Positions 56,660-64,000 of a stretch of DNA of 64,000 bases are shown here, in pieces. Each line of letters opens with the position of its first letter. Positions within the stretch are counted from its first letter, which is position 1. The stretch lies in NCBI GenBank assembly GCA_017460955.1, contig JAFTZY010000002.1, forward strand, positions 28,638-92,637, in the 5' to 3' direction. The translations under genes were made by a program, and so were the position numbers. Source of the stretch: Oscillospiraceae bacterium. Its GTDB lineage: Bacteria; Bacillota; Clostridia; Oscillospirales; Ruminococcaceae. The notes below the pieces were generated by a model, which searched no databases, was not told the DNA's origin, and worked only from the letters and a program-made list of their open reading frames with translations.

Positions 56660-57754
56660 ATGAAATTAGGAATGGTAGGTCTGCCGAATGTCGGCAAAAG
56701 CACATTGTTCAACGCACTGACGAATGCCGGCGCACAGTCGGCCAATTACCCCTTCTGCACGATCGAAAAGAACGTGGGCGTGGTATCCGTACCGGATCCG
56801 CGGCTCGATTATCTGGCCAAGATGTACGACCCGGACAGCTTCAAGCCGGCCACGCTCGAATTTGTGGACATTGCAGGCCTTGTCAAGGGCGCCTCGAAGG
56901 GAGAGGGCCTGGGAAACAAATTCCTCGCGGACATCCGTGAGGTCGATGCCATTGTCCATGTCGTGCGCTGTTTTGAGGACATCGACATCATCCATGTGGA
57001 CGGCTCGATCAATCCGGCACGGGACATTGAGACGATCGACTTGGAGCTCATCTTCTCGGACCTCGAAATGGTCCAGCGCCGCATCGACCGCGCCAAGAAG
57101 CTCATGAAGGGGGACAAGAAGGCCGCCGTGCAGGTGGATCTCTTCGAGCGCCTGGCTGCCCACCTTGAAGAGGGCCACTCCGCCAGAAGCTTTGAGATGA
57201 CCGAGGACGAGCAGGAATTCCTCCATGATACGCCGCTTCTGTCGGCAAAGCCTGTTATCTATGCCGCCAACCTGTCCGAGGCGGACTTCACCGGCGATCT
57301 GGAAACGCAGCCCCATTATCAGGCTGTGCGTGCCATTGCCGAGGCCGAGCATGCCGCCGTGCTGCCCATCTGTGCGCAGACGGAGGCGGAGATCTCGGAT
57401 ATGTCCGACGAGGACAAGGCGATGTTTTTGGAGGAGCTGGGGCTGGAGGAATCGGGCCTCAACCGCATCATCCGCACGGGCTACAGCCTGCTCGGACTCA
57501 TTTCCTTCCTGACTGCCGGCAAGCAGGAGGTGCGTGCCTGGACCATCACCCAGGGCACCAAGGCACCCCAGGCAGCGGGGAAGATCCACACGGATTTCGA
57601 GCGCGGCTTCATCCGTGCCGAGATCGTGGCCTTTGAGGACCTCGAGCGCTGCGGCTCCATGGCCGCTGCCCGCGAGCAGGGTCTCCTGCGCTCGGAGGGC
57701 AAGGACTATATCATGAAGGACGGCGATATTGTCGAGTTCCGGTTCAATGTATAA
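56660..57754 (+). CDS. ychF: Ribosome-associated ATPase YchF (OLA1)
   Basis: A 364-residue Obg-family protein. P-loop G-L-P-N-V-G-K-S-T-L-F-N-A-L, N-Y-P-F-C-T-I-E-x-N switch I, D-I-A-G-L-V-K-G-A-S-K-G-E-G-L-G switch II. The guanine-specificity motif is replaced by N-L-S-E, the feature that makes YchF an ATPase, and a C-terminal TGS domain contains R-A-W-T-I-x-x-G-T-K-A-P-Q-A-A-G. RBS is AAGGAG. Confidence 0.97.
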   Translation: MKLGMVGLPNVGKSTLFNALTNAGAQSANYPFCTIEKNVGVVSVPDPRLDYLAKMYDPDSFKPATLEFVDIAGLVKGASKGEGLGNKFLADIREVDAIVHVVRCFEDIDIIHVDGSINPARDIETIDLELIFSDLEMVQRRIDRAKKLMKGDKKAAVQVDLFERLAAHLEEGHSARSFEMTEDEQEFLHDTPLLSAKPVIYAANLSEADFTGDLETQPHYQAVRAIAEAEHAAVLPICAQTEAEISDMSDEDKAMFLEELGLEESGLNRIIRTGYSLLGLISFLTAGKQEVRAWTITQGTKAPQAAGKIHTDFERGFIRAEIVAFEDLERCGSMAAAREQGLLRSEGKDYIMKDGDIVEFRFNV

Positions 57755-57788
57755 CAGCAGGGTTTTCTGACAGGAGGCGATCCGCCGT

Positions 57789-58202
57789 ATGAAGTTTTTT
57801 GGAATACTGCTCATTTTCCTCGGTGCCGTGATCGGCATCCCGCAGCTTGTGCGGATGCTTAGCCTTCGCCGCCGCTGCACCGTGCAGGTCAATGCGGTCT
57901 GCGTGGAGCTGTACACCACGCACCACACCACCCACAGCATAAACACCTCCAAGCGGTCAAAAACGGAGAGCTATTTCCCCGTGTGGGAGTATACCTACGG
58001 GGATGTGACCTATCAGGTCAGGGATAATTACGGCAGCGGGGACAGCGACAAGCTCCTTGGGCAGCCGATCGTTCTGCGCATCGACCCCGATTCCCCGGAG
58101 GACTTCTGCCGTGCCTCCGGTGATCCGGCGGCTGTTCCCGTGATCCTCGGTGCCGCATTCCTGCTGCTGGGTGTGTACCTGCTGCTGCGGTATGTCATAT
58201 AA
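57789..58202 (+). CDS. DUF3592-like membrane protein (1)
   Basis: A 137-residue protein with helices at both ends (about 3-23 and 113-133) and a small beta domain between them (F-P-V-W-E-Y-T-Y-G-D-V-T-Y, V-L-R-I-D-P-D-S-P-E-D-F). The pattern of a T-x-x-A-x-C/V segment and Y-P-V-x-E-Y resembles DUF3592. It pairs with the next gene, 9 nt downstream. Confidence 0.75.
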   Translation: MKFFGILLIFLGAVIGIPQLVRMLSLRRRCTVQVNAVCVELYTTHHTTHSINTSKRSKTESYFPVWEYTYGDVTYQVRDNYGSGDSDKLLGQPIVLRIDPDSPEDFCRASGDPAAVPVILGAAFLLLGVYLLLRYVI

Positions 58203-58211
58203 GGAGGATCT

Positions 58212-58706
58212 ATGGATCCATTACTTTTGACCTATCAGGAGGACATGCACACGGTCATGGTCGTATGCATCGTTGCCGTTGTCATCTCGGGGCTGTTCTT
58301 TTTCGGCATGATCCTCTCCGAGATCCGGCAGATCACGCAATGCACCGTCCCGATCCATGCCAGATGCACACAGGAGCGCAAGGATATGCAGTACAACACG
58401 AACCACACGCACCGTCACGGTGCGGGCGGTGCTGCCAGCCGTGCCACGGGGAAGCGCTATGTCCACTATGCGACGCTCGAATATGAATACGAGGGACAAT
58501 CCTACAAGACGGTCATCAACGAGGAGGGTCTGCCCATGCCCGGGAGCTATGAGGGGCTGGACATTGATATTCTTATCAACCCCAAAAATCCGGTGGATGT
58601 CCGAGGTGCGCACGAAAAGACGGGCTGGGGCGGCATGATCGCCATGGGTGCTTTCTGTCTGCTTTTTGCGGGCGTGGCAGTATGGGCCTATTTTGCACAG
58701 AGGTGA
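58212..58706 (+). CDS. DUF3592-like membrane protein (2)
   Basis: A 164-residue paralogue of the preceding protein: two terminal helices (about 16-36 and 140-160), a beta core ([23 protein letters not shown]) and a His-rich insert (N-H-T-H-R-H-G). The two genes are in tandem and probably co-translated. Function unknown. Confidence 0.75.
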   Translation: MDPLLLTYQEDMHTVMVVCIVAVVISGLFFFGMILSEIRQITQCTVPIHARCTQERKDMQYNTNHTHRHGAGGAASRATGKRYVHYATLEYEYEGQSYKTVINEEGLPMPGSYEGLDIDILINPKNPVDVRGAHEKTGWGGMIAMGAFCLLFAGVAVWAYFAQR

Positions 58707-58710
58707 CAGT

Positions 58711-59148
58711 ATGAAGGAAGTGGAGATTTTTACGGACGGCGCCTGCTCCGGGAATCCGGGACCGGGCGGCTGGGGGGCTGTGCTGCGTTTCGGGACGGCA
58801 GAGAAGGAGCTGTCGGGCGGGGAGCACGCCACCACCAACAACCGCATGGAGCTCACGGCCGTGATCGAGGCGCTCTCCGCGCTCAAGGAGCCGTGCAGGG
58901 TCACACTCACGACGGACAGTCAGTATGTGGTCAACAGCGTCACCAAGGGCTGGGTCTACAGCTGGCAGCGCCGGGGCTGGGTGAAGGCGGACAAGAAGCC
59001 GGCGCTCAATGCGGACTTGTGGGAGCGGCTCCTGCCGCTGCTCGAGCGGCATGAGGTGGAATTTATCTGGGTGCGCGGCCATGCGGGACACCCGGAGAAT
59101 GAACGCTGTGACCGTCTTGCGGCGGCACAGCGGGATGCCCATGCATAA
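58711..59148 (+). CDS. rnhA: Ribonuclease HI
   Basis: A 145-residue RNase HI with all active-site residues: Asp in [15 protein letters not shown], Glu in N-N-R-M-E-L-T-A-V, Asp in L-T-T-D-S-Q-Y-V, and His/Asp in [14 protein letters not shown]. The basic handle region W-Q-R-R-G-W-V-K is present. It degrades RNA in RNA:DNA hybrids. Start 58711 lies 4 nt after the upstream stop; the earlier in-frame start lies inside the upstream gene. Confidence 0.96.
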   Translation: MKEVEIFTDGACSGNPGPGGWGAVLRFGTAEKELSGGEHATTNNRMELTAVIEALSALKEPCRVTLTTDSQYVVNSVTKGWVYSWQRRGWVKADKKPALNADLWERLLPLLERHEVEFIWVRGHAGHPENERCDRLAAAQRDAHA

Positions 59149-59149
59149 A

Positions 59150-59180
59150 AAAAGGTGCCCCGGTGATGGGGCACTGCTTC
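59150..59180 (+). terminator. Possible terminator after rnhA
   Basis: GTGCCCC-(GGTGAT)-GGGGCAC hairpin preceded by an A tract; the 3' T run is weak (TGCTTCC). Confidence 0.45.
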
Positions 59181-59310
59181 CAAAGGAAGAGAAATAAATA
59201 GATAATAATGGGGGGAATTGGGGGGATTATTCAATCCACTATCAATATACCCGATGAAGCTTAAAGGATTCTTAAAATTCGGAAATTTTTGAAAAGAAGG
59301 GGGGATTTTT

Positions 59311-59508
59311 TTGGAGCAGGCAAAGATCGACCGCATCAATGCCCTTGCCCGCAAGGCAAAGGCGGAGGGACTGACGGAGGAGGAGAAGGCCGAGCAGGCC
59401 CATCTGCGCAGTGAATACCGCGCACAGTTCCGGAGAAATCTGGAGGCCCAGCTGGAGCATACCTATATTATGGACGAAAAGGGGAACAAGCGGAAGCTTG
59501 GAAAATGA
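59311..59508 (+). CDS. DUF896 (UPF0291, YnzC-like) protein, TTG start
   Basis: A 65-residue helical-hairpin protein of the DUF896 family (I-D-R-I-N-A-L-A-R-K-A-K-A-E-G-L-T-E-E-E-K-A-E-Q, L-R-x-E-Y). Bacillus YnzC is linked to the SOS-regulated yneA region, but no such context is seen here. The start is TTG at 59311, 7 nt after AAGGGGGG. The stop overlaps the left end of a family A repeat. Confidence 0.88.
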   Translation: MEQAKIDRINALARKAKAEGLTEEEKAEQAHLRSEYRAQFRRNLEAQLEHTYIMDEKGNKRKLGK

Positions 59509-60106
59509 GACTTGACAGGCCCTGGGTAGGGGGCTCCGCCCCCTGCTGGGTTCTCTTTTTTGTAAATTTATCTTCACCCCCGCCAGAGGGGCGATTGCCC
59601 GCCCCTCTGGACTCCTTGCAGCAAAGGGCTGCGCCCTCTGCACTCCTGCAAAGCAGGGGGCACGCCCCCTGCACCCCCTGTGGAGACTTGCGGGGTACCC
59701 AATCTGGCGGACTAACCGCCGCCAGATTGTGATGCGCGTTCGGTGCGTGAGGTGCGTTCTTGGGAAAGTGCGCTTCGGGTGTGAGTCTACTTGTGCCTTT
59801 TCCGGAACCTCTCGTGCATACGCACCTTGTTCGCCTGGCACTATGCTAACAAGTTCAGTATGCATCCCACCGGAGAACGCGCCAATGTCTTATTGAGGTA
59901 CGAAATTCGGCCGAAAGGTAAGCCGTCACCGAAGCGAGGTCTCCCCCTGACCGATTCAAAGCAGAGTGCAGAGGGCGCAGCCCTCTGCCGTCCGGAGTCC
60001 AGAGGAGCGGACGAGCGCCCCTCTGGTCGGGGGTGCAGGGGTCCGCCCCTCCAAACGAAACTCCCCGGGGGCCGAAGGCCCCCACTCAAAGACCTATCAA
60101 GTCTAA
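59506..60106 (-). repeat. Repeat family A, copy 4
   Basis: Fills the gene-free stretch 59509-60155. The left end is GAGACTTGACAGG (degenerate) and the right end GACCTATCAAGTCTAA. Hairpins are CCAGAGGGGCG/CGCCCCTCTGG with loop ATTGCC, GCAGGGGGC/GCCCCCTGC and CTGGCGG...CCGCCAG, with the GCATACGCACCTTGTTCGCC core and GGGGGCC/GGCCCCC. There is no heptamer array in this copy. Confidence 0.77.
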
Positions 60107-60110
60107 CATC

Positions 60111-60143
60111 TAAAATGGCAGGACTTGCGTCCTGCCATTTTCT
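60111..60143. terminator. Terminator of the solute-binding protein gene
   Basis: AAAATGGCAGGAC-(TTGC)-GTCCTGCCATTTT hairpin, symmetrical, just past the stop at 60156. Confidence 0.9.
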
Positions 60144-60155
60144 TGCTTATATGGG

Positions 60156-61559
60156 TTATTCGAGCGCTGCATTATAGGTCTTGAGCACATCATCAATGGC
60201 TGCCGACCAGTTGTCTCTGAGCACTGCCCACGAATCCACACTATCCGGATAGGACAGCAGGGCATCCATGAGGTTGTTCATGATACCTCTGGTCTCGTAG
60301 GTGTACTCACCGTCACCGTACATGGTGCTGCCCATGCCGTAGCCGAAGTCAAATACCGTGGTGGTATCGTTCTTGTACGACTCAATGGCATCGTACTGCT
60401 CCTCCGTGCGGTAGCCCAGGGTCACACCGGACGCGGACTGCTCCACGATCAGTGCCTTTTCCTTGGCAGCGGCGACATAGTCCTCCTGTGTCGCAGCCAG
60501 GCGCTCACAGAGAATGTACGCACCCACGGCGTCGCCCTTGTCGGAATTCTTGACCAGCATCTTGGCTGCATAGTTGCCGCACAGATAGTACTCGTCCGCA
60601 TCCGGGGACTTCGGGAACGGTACGACCATGATGCCCGCATCGGGATTGTTGGCGTTCGAGGCATTCAGCGACCAGTCCGCCATACCGTAGAACAGGATGT
60701 TCCCGGCATCCGGGAAATAGGAGTACCAGTTCGGATCGTACAGGTTCAGCGAATGGATCTCTGCCATCATGTTCTCGGCAGCCTCAATGTCCGGATCGGA
60801 AATGTTGTTGGTGAACTGCTTGCCGTCATAATTGATGATGGTCTTGCCCGTGGACTGCACCAGTGCCTGCCCGAACCAGCCGGCAATGCCGTAGCGCTCG
60901 GTGCTGCCGTCGCCGTTGGCCACGAAGGTCTTCATCATCTCCATGAAGGAATCCCAGTCCCAGTCACCGTCCTGATACAGCTCATACGGATCGTCCAGGC
61001 CGTTCTCCTCACACATCTGGCGGCTGTAGGTGATGAGCAGCGGGTCGGAAATGGCATAGGGCACCACATAGTGCTTGCCGTTGTAGGTATACATGTCGAT
61101 GGCATCGCGCATGCCGTCCCAGATCTCGTCGTCCAGGTCGATGTAGTCATCGAGCGGCTGGTACTGGTCCTTGTACACGCCGTTCGGTACGGCATCCCAC
61201 TCATACGGGAACATATCCACCGGGTCGCCGCCCAGGATGCGGTTGGTCAGGGTGTCGAACTTGTCGTCGGAGGTACACTGTACCCACTCCACCTTGCCGC
61301 CCATGTCCTCGAACAGGGTCAGTGCGACGCTGCGGTCGTTGTTGTTGGTCGGATTCAGGTCATAGGTGGCCAGCCAGTAAATGGTCTGTCCGTTGATATC
61401 CTTACCCGTATCCACATCGGCGGAGGAAATAACGACGTCGTCCTCCTCCTTATAATGGCTGCTTGTCTCGGCTTCCTCGCCGCTGCATGCCGTCATGGCA
61501 AACAGGGCACCAAGGCTTACAAGGCCTGCTAAGATTCTTGTCAGCTTCTTCACTTGCAC
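60156..61559 (-). CDS. Extracellular solute-binding lipoprotein (family 1, sugar type)
   Basis: A 467-residue lipoprotein. The lipobox is L-F-A-M-T-A-C (Cys about 25) followed by an acidic linker. The mature protein has the type I sugar-binding pattern: I-Y-W-L-A-T-Y, F-D-T-L-T-N-R-I-L-G-G-D-P-V-D, Y-A-I-S-D-P-L-L-I-T-Y-S-R, Y-E-L-Y-Q-D-G-D-W-D-W-D-S-F and M-V-V-P-F-P-K-S-P-D. No permease or ATPase gene is next to it, so its ABC partners are elsewhere. Start is GTG (61559, 5 nt from GAGG, or 61553); no ATG fits. Confidence 0.9.
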   Translation of the reverse strand: MQVKKLTRILAGLVSLGALFAMTACSGEEAETSSHYKEEDDVVISSADVDTGKDINGQTIYWLATYDLNPTNNNDRSVALTLFEDMGGKVEWVQCTSDDKFDTLTNRILGGDPVDMFPYEWDAVPNGVYKDQYQPLDDYIDLDDEIWDGMRDAIDMYTYNGKHYVVPYAISDPLLITYSRQMCEENGLDDPYELYQDGDWDWDSFMEMMKTFVANGDGSTERYGIAGWFGQALVQSTGKTIINYDGKQFTNNISDPDIEAAENMMAEIHSLNLYDPNWYSYFPDAGNILFYGMADWSLNASNANNPDAGIMVVPFPKSPDADEYYLCGNYAAKMLVKNSDKGDAVGAYILCERLAATQEDYVAAAKEKALIVEQSASGVTLGYRTEEQYDAIESYKNDTTTVFDFGYGMGSTMYGDGEYTYETRGIMNNLMDALLSYPDSVDSWAVLRDNWSAAIDDVLKTYNAALE

Positions 61560-61660
61560 ATCAACCTCTTTCTTCAGTAAATGGGTCTCCCCGGCACCGC
61601 GGGGAATGGGGCCTTTTCATGCCGGACCGCCAGCGCTGTCCTGCTGCGGCCGTCCATTTC

Positions 61661-61689
61661 ATTATACCCGTTTTTCCGTCCCTTGTCAA
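61661..61689 (-). promoter_or_regulatory. Consensus SigA promoter of the solute-binding protein gene
   Basis: TTGACA (61684-61689), 17 bp, TATAAT (61661-61666); the leader of about 95 nt has a CCCCGC...GGGG hairpin. Confidence 0.9.
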
Positions 61690-61758
61690 TAGGGTAGGGG
61701 GATTTTTTTCGGGAAATTGAGAACAATTTGTGAATAAATGAAATATATCTGTAACCTA

Positions 61759-63156
61759 TTACGGAGCGGGGGTCTCCTCCTGTACAGGCGGGGCGGGTGC
61801 TTCCTCCTCCTCCATCGGGAAGTACAGGGTAATGACGGTACCCTCGCCCTCCCAGCTCTCGAGGGTGATGCGTCCCTGGTGCAGTGCCATGCCGTGCTTG
61901 ACGATGGACAGTCCGAGTCCCGTGCCGCCGACCTCCTTGGAATGGCTCTTGTTGACGCGGTAGAAGCGCTCGAAAATACGGTCCTGGTCCTCGATCGGGA
62001 TGCCGATGCCCTTGTCACGGATGCGCACAAAGGCCTCGTCCCCTATCGTGCCCACCGTCATCTTCACAAAGCCGCCGCGGTGATTGTACTTGATGCCGTT
62101 GTCGCACACATTGTATACGATCTCCTCCACAAGTCCCGGGATCGCCCGGATCCGGACCTCCTCGCCCTCGGCCAGGAGCTTGACCTGTGCCTTGTTCGCC
62201 GGGATCGCGAGCCGCTCAACGACCTCATCACAGACCTCGTTGAGCGAGACCTCCGACATCGACCCGTGGATCTCCCCGTCCTCAAGCCGGGAGAGCTTGA
62301 GAATATCATTGACCAGTGCCATCAGGCGCTGGGATTCCTTGTAGATATTGTCCGCAAAATGCGGCACGTCCTCGGGCTTGACCATCCCGTCACGCATGAT
62401 CTCTGCAAATCCGGAAATGGACGTGAGGGGCGTTTTGAGCTCGTGGGAGACATTGGCCGTGAATTCCCGCCGCATCGTGTCCTGCTTGCGGTGCTCCTCA
62501 CGCAGCTCGTTCATCTGCCGGTAGATCTGCTGGTTCTGTGCGATCAGACGCCGCACAAAGGGCTTCATTTCGTCATAAATATCCCTGTCATCCGGATTTT
62601 CCACATCCAGGCGGTTAATGGGCCGCATGATCTTGGATGCAAACTGCGAGGCCAGCACCATCGACAGGATGACCATCAGAAGCACCACGATCACGATGGG
62701 ATTGAGCATGTTCACCAGGAGCACCCATACGGTGTCCTGCTCCATGGAGATGCGCATGATGTTCCCGTCACGCATACGCACGGCATAATTGACGGTCTTG
62801 CGCAGGATCGTTTCCGAATACCGCTCACTGTCGCCCTCACCGGTCTGCATGGCCTCCCGGATCTCCTCACGGTCGGCATGATTTTCCATCTCCTCCGGAC
62901 GCTTGACGCTGTCATAGAGGACCTTGCCGTCCCGGTCCACGATGGTGATGCGGGTCTCCCCGCCCGAGCGGATCTTCTTCATCGTCTCCCAGCCGTCATG
63001 CTCGAGCACAGCCGAGGCAAAGACAGCCCTGTCCTTAAGCTCCGCTACATTGCGTCCGGTGATGTACACCCCCATCACATAGAACACCATGCCCAGAGTG
63101 ATGAGGAACACGATCATGCAGGCAATGAAGAAGCGTTTTGTCATTTCACGTTTCAT
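61759..63156 (-). CDS. PhoR-like sensor histidine kinase
   Basis: A 465-residue membrane kinase. TM1 (about 9-31), extracytoplasmic sensor of about 120 residues, TM2 (about 155-177), then a linker, HisKA with V-S-H-E-L-K-T-P-L-T-S-I-S-G-F and HATPase_c (N-V-C-D-N-G-I-K-Y-N, D-K-G-I-G-I-P, G-T-G-L-G-L-S-I-V-K-H). The tail is short and Pro/Glu-rich. The 11-bp overlap with the response regulator gene implies co-translation. Signal unknown; a phosphate role is not supported by neighbours. Confidence 0.95.
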   Translation of the reverse strand: MKREMTKRFFIACMIVFLITLGMVFYVMGVYITGRNVAELKDRAVFASAVLEHDGWETMKKIRSGGETRITIVDRDGKVLYDSVKRPEEMENHADREEIREAMQTGEGDSERYSETILRKTVNYAVRMRDGNIMRISMEQDTVWVLLVNMLNPIVIVVLLMVILSMVLASQFASKIMRPINRLDVENPDDRDIYDEMKPFVRRLIAQNQQIYRQMNELREEHRKQDTMRREFTANVSHELKTPLTSISGFAEIMRDGMVKPEDVPHFADNIYKESQRLMALVNDILKLSRLEDGEIHGSMSEVSLNEVCDEVVERLAIPANKAQVKLLAEGEEVRIRAIPGLVEEIVYNVCDNGIKYNHRGGFVKMTVGTIGDEAFVRIRDKGIGIPIEDQDRIFERFYRVNKSHSKEVGGTGLGLSIVKHGMALHQGRITLESWEGEGTVITLYFPMEEEEAPAPPVQEETPAP

Positions 63157-63838
63157 GTTCGTTCTCTCCGATCTTATAACCAATGCCCCGGATGGTCAGG
63201 ATATAGCGTCCCGCGTCTCCGAGCTTCTGTCTGAGGGTGCGGATATGGACATCCACGGTGCGGTTCTCCCCGTCGAAGGCATAGCCCCACACCTTGTCCA
63301 GGAACTGCTCGCGTGTCAGCACCCGTCCCCGGTTGCGCAGCAGCAGGCACAGCATGCTGAACTCCTTAAAGGTCAGTGTCACATCCCTGCCGTCCACCTG
63401 CACCACATGACGCTCCTCGTCCACGAAGAGCGTCCCGAGCCGGAACACATGCTCCTCGTCACGCGCCTGCCGCTTCTTTGTGCGCCTAAGGAGCGCCCGC
63501 ACCCGTGCGATGAGCTCCATCATGCCAAAGGGCTTGGGGAGGTAATCGTCCGCTCCGGCATCGAGCCCGATGACCTTCTCATATTCCGAGGCCTTGGCCG
63601 TCACCATCATCACAGGCAGATCCGCCGTCGCGGGGGTCTGCCGGATCCAGCGCAGAAGGGACAGTCCGTCCTCCCCGGGGAGCATGATGTCGAGCATCAC
63701 AAGCTCCGGCACGGCCTTCTCCATGGCCCGCCGGAATGCCGCAGGATCGGGAAAGCTTCTGCATTCCATCCCGCTGCTTTGCAGGGTATACTGCACAAGC
63801 TCCCGGATGGAAGCATCATCCTCCACAAAATAGATCAT
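63146..63838 (-). CDS. OmpR/PhoP-type response regulator
   Basis: A 230-residue regulator. Receiver: E-D-D-A-S pocket, phospho-Asp in L-V-M-L-D-I-M-L-P-G, M-V-T-A-K and P-K-P-F-G. Winged helix: L-T-F-K-E-F-S-M-L-C-L-L, T-R-E-Q-F-L-D-K-V-W-G, R-T-V-D-V-H-I-R-T-L-R-Q-K-L and I-R-G-I-G-Y-K-I. ATG 63838 follows AAGGAGG and overlaps the upstream stop by 4 bp (ATGA). Confidence 0.96.
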   Translation of the reverse strand: MIYFVEDDASIRELVQYTLQSSGMECRSFPDPAAFRRAMEKAVPELVMLDIMLPGEDGLSLLRWIRQTPATADLPVMMVTAKASEYEKVIGLDAGADDYLPKPFGMMELIARVRALLRRTKKRQARDEEHVFRLGTLFVDEERHVVQVDGRDVTLTFKEFSMLCLLLRNRGRVLTREQFLDKVWGYAFDGENRTVDVHIRTLRQKLGDAGRYILTIRGIGYKIGENEHET

Positions 63839-64000
63839 ACCCCCTGCGCCTCCTTCCAACGCTCTGCCCTTGCAAGGAGGGCTCCCCGCTCACACGGGAT
63901 GCGCTCCTCGATCACATCCTCGAGCAGCATGTGCAGGGCTGCCCCGACGCTCCTGCCTGCAAGGCCGAGTGCGAGCATATCCTGCCCCGAGACGGGCAGA
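63835..64000 (-). CDS. CCA-adding enzyme (tRNA nucleotidyltransferase), C-terminal end only
   Basis: A frame too short for routine ORF calling enters from the right edge and ends at a TGA (63835-63837) that overlaps the response regulator ATG. The last 54 residues read V-S-G-Q-D-M-L-A-L-G-L-A-G-R-S-V-G-A-A-L and then L-L-E-D-V-I-E-E-R-I-P. This is the typical C-terminal body/tail motif of bacterial tRNA nucleotidyltransferases (I-x-G-x-D-L-x-x-L-G...G-x-x-L-x-x-L-L-x-x-V). The catalytic head lies outside the window. Confidence 0.75.
   Translation of the reverse strand, partial: LPVSGQDMLALGLAGRSVGAALHMLLEDVIEERIPCERGALLARAERWKEAQGV

Overview
The window reads as about 64 kb of chromosome from an anaerobic, endospore-forming Clostridia of the Oscillospiraceae (Ruminococcus-like) type. 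The evidence is indirect but consistent. It carries forespore and coat genes (spoVAD/spoVAE, a SipL-like coat protein beside spoIVA, spoIID). It carries four secreted proteins with dockerin modules, including a GH9-CBM3c cellulase, and a partial pectate lyase, which points to cellulosome-type plant cell-wall breakdown. It also has Gram-positive features: a T-box, Firmicute-type RBSs, ECF transport and PASTA proteins. Base composition is high-GC by eye, roughly 55-60%. No tRNA, rRNA, CRISPR array, transposase, phage gene or replication origin was recognised.

Layout. 1-4.6 kb: the 5' part of a pectate lyase, an ECF S-component, spoVAD-spoVAE behind a SigF/SigG-like promoter, and the rpsF-ssb-rpsR operon. 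4.7-8.2 kb: two paralogous dockerin proteins flanking a stand-alone dockerin gene that is translationally coupled to an AT-rich trypsin/V8-like protease. 8.2-11.8 kb: SipL-like protein and spoIVA behind a SigE-like promoter, then two small genes. 11.8-15.7 kb: a GntR-ABC ATPase-permease operon. 16.3-19.6 kb: a 1097-residue secreted protein with nine repeats. 20-28.2 kb: an IscR-like Rrf2 regulator, glmU, the T-box-controlled pheS-(membrane protein)-pheT operon, and iscU-iscS. 29.1-31.4 kb: the GH9 cellulase. 31.6-42.3 kb: a long leftward run of housekeeping genes (gltA, lipoprotein, two-component system, DUF1385, prmC, recA, recX, rimO, pgsA). 43.2-53.2 kb: spoIID, a PASTA protein with a probably dead kinase domain, and a six-gene murD operon with two M42 peptidases. 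53.6-59.5 kb: an EAL phosphodiesterase fused to a glycine-periodic beta-helix-like domain, ychF, two DUF3592-like membrane proteins, rnhA and a DUF896 protein. 60.1-64 kb: a sugar-type solute-binding lipoprotein, a PhoR/PhoP-type two-component system and the end of a CCA-adding enzyme gene.

Intergenic DNA is unusually structured. Three repeat families were found by eye. Family A is about 600 bp, has four copies, and has terminal inverted repeats built on a TTAGACTTGATAG core. Family B is about 250 bp, has two copies, and forms a chain of hairpins in which one stem differs between copies by paired, compensatory changes. Family C is a GC-rich terminator-like block with two copies. Degenerate heptanucleotide arrays (AGAGGTR type) recur at six places, mostly inside or beside family A. 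These repeats, the dockerin-protease cluster and the EAL-beta-helix fusion are the parts most worth following up.

Regulation visible in the sequence includes many SigA-type promoters with 17-bp spacing, SigE- and SigG-like promoters on sporulation genes, a phenylalanine T-box, a palindromic operator on the GntR operon, and a hairpin leader shared by the Rrf2 and EAL genes.
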